Shown: piece by piece, positions 17,564-22,519 of the stretch | How the letters are laid out: each line of letters opens with the position of its first letter | How positions within the stretch are numbered: position 1 is the stretch's first letter | NCBI GenBank assembly: GCA_023301205.1 | Contig: JALZVC010000145.1 | Span: 1 to 22,519 of the forward strand | Direction of reading: 5' to 3' | DNA from: Flavobacteriaceae bacterium | GTDB taxonomy: Bacteria; Bacteroidota; Bacteroidia; Flavobacteriales; Flavobacteriaceae | DNA length: 22,519 nucleotides | Notes under the pieces: model-generated | What the model was told of the DNA's origin: nothing | The model's input: only the letters and a program-made list of their open reading frames with translations | The model's database searches: none | Program-made: the position numbers and the translations under genes

Positions 17564-17618
17564 CCTCATTAAGTTTAGGCTTCACTTTTAAAGATACCCG
17601 ACTTCGTGGGCAATAAAT

Positions 17619-18218
17619 ATGAAAATAAAATCTGCAACATTTATAATGAGCAACAGCGAGGTTGCAAAATGCCCAAAAGAGCGTTTGCCCGAGTATGCAT
17701 TTATAGGTCGCAGTAATGTTGGGAAATCTTCGCTCATTAATATGCTAATGGGGATTAAGAACCTCGCAAAAACTTCGGGTAGACCAGGAAAGACACAGCT
17801 CATTAATCACTTTATCATTAATCACGTTTGGTACTTAGTAGATTTACCTGGCTATGGTTATGCACGTGTTTCTAAGAAAGCAAAGAAGACTTTTCAGCGT
17901 TTTATTACAGATTATTTTGAAAAACGTGAACAATTAATGCTTGCCTTTGTATTAGTAGATTGTCGCCACGAGCCTCAACCCATAGACCAAGAATTTATGG
18001 AATATTTAGGACAACACGGTATTCCCTTTCACATTGTTTTTACCAAAGCAGACAAGTTAAAACCTGGAGCATTAGAGCGTAATCTCAAAGCATACGAAAC
18101 TAAGATGCTAGAAACTTGGGAGACTATGCCTAAAAGTTTTGTGACTTCTGCGAGTAATTATGCGGGGCGTGATGAGTTACTAGCTTATATTACTGAGTTA
18201 AATGCTACTCCCCAATAA
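17619..18218 (+). CDS. engB: Ribosome biogenesis GTP-binding protein EngB/YsxC/YihA
   Basis: Cytoplasmic GTPase needed for large ribosomal subunit assembly; depletion in other bacteria also disturbs division. The 199-aa protein is of normal length. It has G1 GRSNVGKSS at residues 30-38, G3 DLPGYGYA at 75-82, G4 TKADK at 142-146 and G5 SASN at 177-180. KTSGRPGKTQ at 51-60 supplies the family-specific switch I. The ATG at 17619 begins MKIKSATFIMSNS, typical of flavobacterial homologues. Its last 21 bases overlap the end of the convergent 130-aa gene. Confidence 0.96.
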   Translation: MKIKSATFIMSNSEVAKCPKERLPEYAFIGRSNVGKSSLINMLMGIKNLAKTSGRPGKTQLINHFIINHVWYLVDLPGYGYARVSKKAKKTFQRFITDYFEKREQLMLAFVLVDCRHEPQPIDQEFMEYLGQHGIPFHIVFTKADKLKPGALERNLKAYETKMLETWETMPKSFVTSASNYAGRDELLAYITELNATPQ

Positions 18219-18590
18219 ATCTATCCACTCTAAACGCTTAGAAACAAGCGCTATTAATTCTTCTTGTGAAGCAATTTCATTCAATTCTTCTTTAGTAATA
18301 AAAACACTCTGTCCCCTATCATCATTAATTAATACAATAGGGAAAGTGTATTTAGGCAACCATTTAGAACGGTATTGTTTTAAAAACTCGTCTTTGTGCA
18401 AAAACTCCATCTCAACATTAGAAGATTTTCTATAGTCTGCCCACGCTTTGTTTTCTGTAAAGACGCCATACGTCATAGCGCATAAGCTGCAATCATAGGT
18501 GTCGGGGCTCACAATTTTATGTGCGCTGTCAAGTAGCGCGTTGAGCGCTCCTGCGTTTGCATTGTAAACAAAAATAAGCTTATCAATCAT
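18198..18590 (-). CDS. Conserved hypothetical protein with CxxC motif, in gldBC operon
   Basis: I do not recognise a function for this 130-aa protein. It starts MIDKLIFVYNANAGALNALL and has a CxxC pair at Cys34 and Cys37 (YDCSLCAMTYG), followed by alternating hydrophobic and polar segments (FPIVLINDDRGQSVFIT) and a helical end. No signal peptide or membrane segment is visible. The CxxC could bind a metal or act in thiol exchange; the overall pattern could suit a small thioredoxin-like fold, but this is inference. Some databases label relatives 'GTPase', but no GTPase motif is present. The ATG at 18590 directly abuts the gldC stop, so it is co-translated with gldC. Its 3' end overlaps engB. 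Confidence 0.85.
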   Translation of the reverse strand: MIDKLIFVYNANAGALNALLDSAHKIVSPDTYDCSLCAMTYGVFTENKAWADYRKSSNVEMEFLHKDEFLKQYRSKWLPKYTFPIVLINDDRGQSVFITKEELNEIASQEELIALVSKRLEWIDLLGSSI

Positions 18591-18929
18591 TTAACCTTTC
18601 TTTTTTAAATCTAACTTCTCAGCGAAGTAGTCACAAAAATCTTTCATGGTTTCGGTCATTTTCTCATCGTTTGTAGCGCGATAAAAAGTATCTGCCATGG
18701 CGCTTAACGTCTGGTGAAAAAATAGTTGCATCTCATCTAAAGGCATGTCCTTTGTCCAAAGATCAATACGCAATGCTTCTTTAGCTTTATGATCCCAAAC
18801 CGCTAACATCATTGCTTTTGTTGGTTGATCTAAAATACCACCATCTTCTGCTGTCCATTGTAATGCTTCTGGCACTTTATTTTCGTCTAGAGCGACGTCA
18901 ATTTTTATTTCTGAAGTATTTTTTGCCAT
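18591..18929 (-). CDS. gldC: Gliding motility protein GldC
   Basis: A 112-aa soluble protein with no signal peptide. Recognised by SEIKIDVALDENKVPEALQW near the start, LRIDLWTKDMPLDEMQLFF in the middle and the ending MKDFCDYFAEKLDLKKKG. In Flavobacterium johnsoniae, GldC is encoded next to GldB and makes gliding more efficient without being absolutely required; its biochemical role is unknown. The ATG at 18929 shares one base with the gldB stop (TAATG). The presence of gldBC suggests the type IX secretion/gliding machinery but does not prove that this organism glides, since non-gliding flavobacteria keep these genes. Confidence 0.92.
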   Translation of the reverse strand: MAKNTSEIKIDVALDENKVPEALQWTAEDGGILDQPTKAMMLAVWDHKAKEALRIDLWTKDMPLDEMQLFFHQTLSAMADTFYRATNDEKMTETMKDFCDYFAEKLDLKKKG

Positions 18930-19891
18930 TAGTTCTTTTTTGGTTTGTATTTAGACAGTTTATAAATCTCGTCTGCAGGTTTTATTAATAATTCTTGTAT
19001 GGTCACCTCTGGATATTTATCCATGTAAGCGCGCACTATTTGCCATCCCATATATCTACCCAATCTCCCAGGAGACTCATTATCTATCTCTAGGTAAAAC
19101 TTAGAAAACGGTGCTGGATTTAAGAATCTAGCCGGTAATTCTTCTTCTGTACTAAAGAGCAATTCTTTTTCAATAAAATAGCGCCACATATAGATTTCGT
19201 TGTCTTGAGCCCAGAAAATTTGATCTTCTGTATAACCCATTTTTTCTGCCTCTGTACTCGATGGAGAAACCAAATCTATCAAATAAAGCGCCTTGCCATA
19301 ATAAATCATTTTTGCTAAGAAGGTGCGATTTTTTGGTTGCGAAATCAACTGTCTAGCATACACATCTGCAATGTCAGGCCCAAGTCGTGATGGCTTTAAA
19401 TTTTCAGAAATAAACCCTGAGATACCCTCATAAAAATAATGATTTTCGCCTAAATAATTTGCTATAGATATAATCATCAAACTATCTGCTGCGATTACTT
19501 TATTTTGATAATCTACATCACTAGCTATTGTGTAAATTTGAGGCGATTTAAATCGCGGGAAATAATATTTAAAATGTTGAAATAACGGACGAATAGTCTC
19601 TTCTAAATTTTTATTGTCAGGGAATATTTTTTCCGTCTCCACAGTCAACTGCTCCTGTATCGTATCTGTAAATCGTTGCTTCCAGATACTGTCCGGCACT
19701 CCTTTTGGGAAAAACAAACTGTATTCTTTTTTAAGCTCTGGCAAGTCTTTAAGCGTCGCTTTCGCGAAAATCTCATCAAATCGAGTAATGGTTAATTCCA
19801 TTGGGATCTGCGCAATCTCTTGTTCAACTTTGTTCTCATCTTCGCAACCGACAAGTATAATTAGACAAAAAATGAATATGTATTTTTTCAT
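18929..19891 (-). CDS. gldB: Gliding motility lipoprotein GldB
   Basis: A predicted lipoprotein of 320 aa. The start chosen, ATG 19891, gives a textbook lipoprotein signal MKKYIFIFCLIILVGC with Cys16 as the lipidation site; an upstream in-frame extension to 19987 would bury this signal and was rejected. After the acidic linker EDENKVEQEIAQIP comes the conserved body (ITRFDEIFAKAT, LFFPKGVPDSIW, GPDIADVYARQ, RLGRYMGWQIVRAYM). In F. johnsoniae, GldB is needed for gliding and is tied to the machinery that secretes surface adhesins. It heads the gldB-gldC-unknown operon, divergent from nadE, with a -7 element at 19971-19964. Confidence 0.92.
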   Translation of the reverse strand: MKKYIFIFCLIILVGCEDENKVEQEIAQIPMELTITRFDEIFAKATLKDLPELKKEYSLFFPKGVPDSIWKQRFTDTIQEQLTVETEKIFPDNKNLEETIRPLFQHFKYYFPRFKSPQIYTIASDVDYQNKVIAADSLMIISIANYLGENHYFYEGISGFISENLKPSRLGPDIADVYARQLISQPKNRTFLAKMIYYGKALYLIDLVSPSSTEAEKMGYTEDQIFWAQDNEIYMWRYFIEKELLFSTEEELPARFLNPAPFSKFYLEIDNESPGRLGRYMGWQIVRAYMDKYPEVTIQELLIKPADEIYKLSKYKPKKN

Positions 19892-19950
19892 AGAAATAAC
19901 CTTTAGCTTCTGTTTAACGCTATTTACTTTTATAAATTTTGTTTTTCGGT

Positions 19951-19958
19951 TACATTTG
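19951..19958 (+). promoter_or_regulatory. -7 element for the rightward (nadE-side) transcript
   Basis: TACATTTG matches TAnnTTTG. Initiation would fall near 19965, ahead of a 27-codon ORF and 184 nt before nadE. No other exact core lies between here and nadE, so this is the best nadE promoter candidate. No well-placed -33 element is visible. Confidence 0.45.
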
Positions 19959-19963
19959 TGACG

Positions 19964-19971
19964 CAAAGGTA
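19964..19971 (-). promoter_or_regulatory. -7 element for gldB
   Basis: TACCTTTG on the minus strand, followed by GC, is the strongest form of the Bacteroidota -7 element. The expected start near 19957 gives a leader of about 66 nt before the gldB ATG. It faces the plus-strand core at 19951-19958 across five bases. Confidence 0.55.
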
Positions 19972-19979
19972 CTTCAAAA

Positions 19980-20063
19980 ATGAGCAAGAATAAAGAAGGA
20001 ACAGAAAGTCATTTGAGCACAATGCACGAAGATTTTAATGAAGAAGTGAAGTCAGCGATTTGA
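19980..20063 (+). CDS. Possible 27-aa leader ORF upstream of nadE
   Basis: ATG at 19980 opens a 27-codon frame (starting MSKNKEGTESHL, ending EEVKSAI) that stops with TGA at 20061-20063. It begins about 15 nt after the predicted start of the rightward transcript. The peptide is hydrophilic, with no signal or membrane segment and no family I know. It could be a leader peptide, a small protein, the remnant of a lost gene, or chance. The remaining 85 nt to nadE show no exact promoter core. Confidence 0.25.
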   Translation: MSKNKEGTESHLSTMHEDFNEEVKSAI

Positions 20064-20148
20064 GGATAATTTATACCGCAGCCGTTTAACCTCCTAGAAT
20101 CAGGCAGTACAATAAAACAAAGTAATAACATTTCAGAAAAATAAAGGT

Positions 20149-20970
20149 ATGCAGACAGAAAAAGTAACACAACACATCATTGACTGGTTAAAAGATTACG
20201 CCGTAAAAGCCAATATGGATGGCTTTGTGGTAGGTGTTAGTGGCGGTATTGATAGTGCCGTAACGTCTAGTTTGTGCGCGAGTACTGGCTTACCGACGCT
20301 TTGTGTTGAGATGCCTATTCATCAAGGACCTAATCAAGTAGCGCGGGGTAAAGAACACATTAACCAACTTAAAGAACGTTTTACCAATGTTACTGATTGT
20401 AACGTAGATTTAACGCTAGTTTTTGAAGGATTTAAAAAACAGGTGCCGGCTACTCAAGACGATCAGTTTTTAGATTTATCACTTGCTAATACACGAGCAC
20501 GTTTACGGATGACTACTTTATACTATTTTGCAGGATTGCATCGCTATCTTGTGGCAGGAACCGGCAATAAAGTAGAAGATTTTGGCGTTGGCTTTTACAC
20601 CAAATACGGTGACGGCGGTGTTGATCTTAGCCCAATTGCAGATTTGATGAAAAGTGAGGTATACGCTGTTGGGAATGTGCTAAAAGTGCCAGACGCTATT
20701 ATGAAAGCAGCACCTACAGACGGCCTTTTTGGAGATAGTAGAACAGATGAAGACCAAATAGGGGCCAGTTACGATGAATTGGAATGGGCCATGCGCATGC
20801 AGGATGTAGGAAAGAAACCTACAGACTTCACAGGTCGTGAAAAAACGGTATTTCAAATATACACAAGGCTAAACCGCATAAACCAGCACAAAATGAATCC
20901 TATTCCCGTATGTAAAATACCACACAATTTAAAAGAAATACTGTTATTAGACGAATTTTTACGCGGTTAG
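20149..20970 (+). CDS. nadE: NAD+ synthetase, ammonia-dependent (NadE)
   Basis: Cytoplasmic enzyme performing the last step of NAD+ synthesis: ATP-dependent amidation of nicotinic acid adenine dinucleotide. The 273-aa protein has only the synthetase domain and no N-terminal glutaminase, so free ammonia is the expected nitrogen donor. The ATP pyrophosphatase loop SGGIDS is at residues 31-36. NTRARLRMTTLYYFA, GTGNKVEDFGVGFYTKYGDGG and APTDGL are typical NadE segments. The start is ATG 20149. The gene ends in a clear terminator whose left arm overlaps the stop codon. nadE next to gldB is, as I recall, common in flavobacteria; no functional link is known. Confidence 0.96.
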   Translation: MQTEKVTQHIIDWLKDYAVKANMDGFVVGVSGGIDSAVTSSLCASTGLPTLCVEMPIHQGPNQVARGKEHINQLKERFTNVTDCNVDLTLVFEGFKKQVPATQDDQFLDLSLANTRARLRMTTLYYFAGLHRYLVAGTGNKVEDFGVGFYTKYGDGGVDLSPIADLMKSEVYAVGNVLKVPDAIMKAAPTDGLFGDSRTDEDQIGASYDELEWAMRMQDVGKKPTDFTGREKTVFQIYTRLNRINQHKMNPIPVCKIPHNLKEILLLDEFLRG

Positions 20971-20997
20971 TCTAAAAGGAAAATTTAGACTGTTTTT
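20969..20997 (+). terminator. Rho-independent terminator of nadE
   Basis: AGTCTAAA (20969-20976) and TTTAGACT (20984-20991) form a perfect 8-bp stem with a 7-nt loop, followed by GTTTTT. The left arm begins inside the nadE stop codon. A convincing intrinsic terminator, separating nadE from the response regulator. Confidence 0.8.
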
Positions 20998-21027
20998 AAT
21001 GGTTAGATTTGCTTGACAACCTCACAA

Positions 21028-21058
21028 TTGAATGGTAAAATAACACTTTCTAAGTTTG
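21028..21058 (+). promoter_or_regulatory. Promoter of the response regulator gene
   Basis: TTG (21028-21030), a 20-nt spacer and TAAGTTTG (21051-21058) match the Bacteroidota -33/-7 consensus in sequence and spacing. The start would lie near 21064, about 23 nt before the ATG. A second core, TAGATTTG, at 21004-21011 could be an alternative start. Confidence 0.6.
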
Positions 21059-21065
21059 TTATTTT
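21037..21065. promoter_or_regulatory. Inverted repeat overlapping the response regulator promoter
   Basis: AAAATAAC (21037-21044) and GTTATTTT (21058-21065) are perfect inverted arms with a 13-nt centre that contains most of the -7 element. Flanking GGT and AACC extend the symmetry with one offset base. The placement over the core promoter suggests an operator, possibly for the regulator encoded downstream. No terminator function is likely. Confidence 0.5.
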
Positions 21066-21086
21066 AACCAGCAAAGCATAAAGCAT

Positions 21087-21719
21087 ATGAAAACATTACT
21101 TCTGGCAGATAATCACCCCGTAATTAGAAAAGGCATCTCTTGCATGCTCAAAAAGAATAGTGATTATAAAATTGTAGGGAAGGCAACAAACGCAGAAGAG
21201 CTATACCAGCAACTAGAAGAACGTAAGCCAGACATATTAGTTATGGAGATTGATATGCCACAAATTAATGGTATTAATTCGTTACGAACAATTAAAGATA
21301 ACTACCCAAATACTAGAGTACTTATTTACTCTACGCATCCAGAAGAAATTTATGCATTACGATCAATAAAAACTGGTGCAGCTGGTTATGTACCAAAAAC
21401 TTCTTCAACAAAAACATTTTTAAAGGCATTAAAGAAAGTTGCTAAAGGAGGCATCTCGTTAAACGAAGAACTGACTTCTACTTTTACTAGCCGTAATGTA
21501 GGTGAAACGAGTGCAATAACCAGGTATAAAAAATTATCTTCTCGTGAGATAGAAGTACTCAACTTATTATCTAGCGGTAAGCGCAATAAGGATATTGCTA
21601 ATGCACTTGATATTAATGAGAAAACGGTAAGCACGTATAAAACACGTTTACTTAAAAAACTAAAAGTAGACAACCTAGCTGATTTGATACACCAATCTAG
21701 AATGTTTCAGTTTAGGTAG
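21087..21719 (+). CDS. NarL/FixJ-type response regulator with atypical receiver
   Basis: Two-domain DNA-binding protein of 210 aa. Residues 1-120 form a receiver domain and about 148-205 a LuxR-type helix-turn-helix (KLSSREIEVLNLLSSGKRNKDIANAL and NEKTVSTYKTRLLKKL). The phosphorylation site is altered: in VMEIDMP the position four before the conserved Pro, normally Asp, is Glu54, and the usual Asp-Asp pair near the N-terminus is Asp8-Asn9 (LADNHPVIRKG). Switch residue Ser82 and Lys104 (GYVPKT) remain. It may therefore work without phosphorylation. No histidine kinase is adjacent. It has its own promoter and is convergent with dnaG, with eight bases between the stops. Confidence 0.93.
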   Translation: MKTLLLADNHPVIRKGISCMLKKNSDYKIVGKATNAEELYQQLEERKPDILVMEIDMPQINGINSLRTIKDNYPNTRVLIYSTHPEEIYALRSIKTGAAGYVPKTSSTKTFLKALKKVAKGGISLNEELTSTFTSRNVGETSAITRYKKLSSREIEVLNLLSSGKRNKDIANALDINEKTVSTYKTRLLKKLKVDNLADLIHQSRMFQFR

Positions 21720-21727
21720 TCACTTTA

Positions 21728-22519
21728 TTACAATACCCTCCTTAATTTTTCTGTAAGCACGTATTTCAATCCTTGGTAATCCATAATGGATTGCATAAAC
21801 TCGGATGTGTTGTCATTTGCACTTTCCTTTACTTGCTTAGAGAGTGCTGTTATTTTTTGAGATATTAAGTAACGCCTTAGGTTTAAGATTGTTTCGCTAA
21901 CCAATTGAGAAATACCTTGCTCTTTTTTCTTTACGTATATTTCTTTTCGTTCCCAATCGTGTAAAACATACTTCTCATCTTCCATCAATATTGAAGAAAT
22001 CGCAGTGGACTTTTCGGGTTCTAATTGATTTAAAAATGAAGTAAGTTGCACTTCTTGTTTTTGATTGAGATATTCGATAATATCGTAATAAACCTCTTTA
22101 AACTCTTTATTAGCAAACTCGACCTCATCATCCTGTAGGTCTAAAAAGATCTTCTCAAACACTTTTGAAGTTACCATTTCTGGTTGTAAAGAAATCTTAC
22201 CTTCTTCATCAGACTCTAAGAGTAAATCTTCAAACTCCTGTTCCTCTTCTCCATATAATAGTAATAACTCGATTATTTTACGCTCTAATTCCCAGAGCAC
22301 ATCTACCTTTTTAGTAGGTTCATTTACAGATGCTACTATCTCAAAAGGCTGTGGGTCGTTTGGTTTGTTTCGGTCAGCGTTTCGCTTATCTTTTTGTAAA
22401 ATTTGAGCTAAAGTATTAAATAGCACATCTTCACTAATACTCATAATGCGAGCACATTCTTGAATGTATACTTCGCGTTTAATTACATCAGGGATTTTTG
22501 CGATGCTCTCTACCATATC
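21728..22519 (-). CDS. dnaG: DNA primase DnaG (partial, C-terminal region)
   Basis: The C-terminal 263 residues of DNA primase, which makes RNA primers for replication. The frame is open across the right edge of the window, so the zinc-binding and TOPRIM catalytic domains lie outside. The piece begins with SIAKIPDVIKREVYIQECAR and SISEDVLFNTLAQIL, the stretch following the TOPRIM region in Bacteroidota DnaG. It then runs through an acidic, charged linker into a helical C-terminal part (YLNQKQEVQLTSFL, LRRYLISQKITALSKQVKE) that would be the helicase-interaction domain. The ATG at 22516 is an internal Met, not the start. It is convergent with the response regulator. Confidence 0.85.
   Translation of the reverse strand, partial: DMVESIAKIPDVIKREVYIQECARIMSISEDVLFNTLAQILQKDKRNADRNKPNDPQPFEIVASVNEPTKKVDVLWELERKIIELLLLYGEEEQEFEDLLLESDEEGKISLQPEMVTSKVFEKIFLDLQDDEVEFANKEFKEVYYDIIEYLNQKQEVQLTSFLNQLEPEKSTAISSILMEDEKYVLHDWERKEIYVKKKEQGISQLVSETILNLRRYLISQKITALSKQVKESANDNTSEFMQSIMDYQGLKYVLTEKLRRVL

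Noticed and set aside
17598..17610. CCC/GGG mini-hairpin just before engB
   Set aside because: The stem is only three to four pairs; not distinguishable from chance.
19892..19987. Longer gldB reading from 19987
   Set aside because: It would place 32 basic residues before a perfect lipoprotein signal and crosses the likely gldB promoter.
1..22519. tRNA, rRNA, CRISPR, insertion sequences, prophage or defence genes
   Set aside because: No tRNA-like cloverleaf, repeat-spacer array, transposase, integrase or defence protein was seen; nearly all the sequence is accounted for by core genes.

Overview
The window is chromosomal core DNA of a member of the Bacteroidota, almost certainly a marine-type flavobacterium (class Flavobacteriia). 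Evidence: AT-rich DNA; promoters of the Bacteroidota type (-7 element TAnnTTTG) and little sign of Shine-Dalgarno sites; an FtsZ with a very long acidic linker; an FtsL-like/PASTA-PBP pair of the flavobacterial type; gliding genes gldB and gldC; and short intergenic repeats of the kind scattered through flavobacterial genomes. The genus cannot be fixed from sequence alone.

Layout. (1) 1-267, minus: N-terminal part of a GatB/YqeY-domain gene running off the left edge. (2) 450-16373, minus: a complete division and cell wall (dcw) cluster, transcribed right to left: mraZ, rsmH, ftsL-like, ftsI-like PASTA PBP, murE, mraY, murD, ftsW, murG, murC, ftsQ, ftsA, ftsZ. Most genes overlap or lie 0-8 nt apart. 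The looser joints are ftsW/murD (222 nt, repeat-bearing), murD/mraY (35 nt, repeat-bearing) and ftsA/ftsZ (68 nt, with a perfect hairpin). A probable terminator follows ftsZ. (3) 16374-16672: divergent control region with MraZ-type boxes and a -7 element for mraZ. (4) 16673-18218, plus: an alpha/beta hydrolase and the ribosome-assembly GTPase engB/ysxC. (5) 18198-19891, minus: tightly packed gldB-gldC-130 aa unknown gene, meeting engB tail to tail with a 21-bp overlap. (6) 19892-21719, plus: two face-to-face promoter cores, a possible 27-codon leader ORF, nadE with a clear terminator, and a NarL-type response regulator with a degenerate receiver site. (7) 21728-22519, minus: C-terminal part of DNA primase dnaG.

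How it fits together. MurC, MurD and MurE add L-Ala, D-Glu and (by the DNPR motif) meso-diaminopimelate to the UDP-MurNAc precursor. MraY and MurG make lipids I and II. FtsW polymerises and the PASTA PBP cross-links septal peptidoglycan. FtsQ and FtsL bridge to the FtsA/FtsZ ring. MraZ probably controls the cluster through the boxes in front of its own gene. murF, murB and ddl are absent from the cluster.

I found no mobile element, CRISPR, defence locus or clearly new multi-gene system. The items most worth a second look are murG, which has no ATG, GTG or TTG start in frame before its essential glycine-rich motif; the run of non-ATG starts in the cluster; the MraZ box array; the response regulator with Glu in place of the phospho-accepting Asp; the hairpin between ftsA and ftsZ; the repeats flanking murD; and the 130-aa CxxC protein co-transcribed with gldBC.
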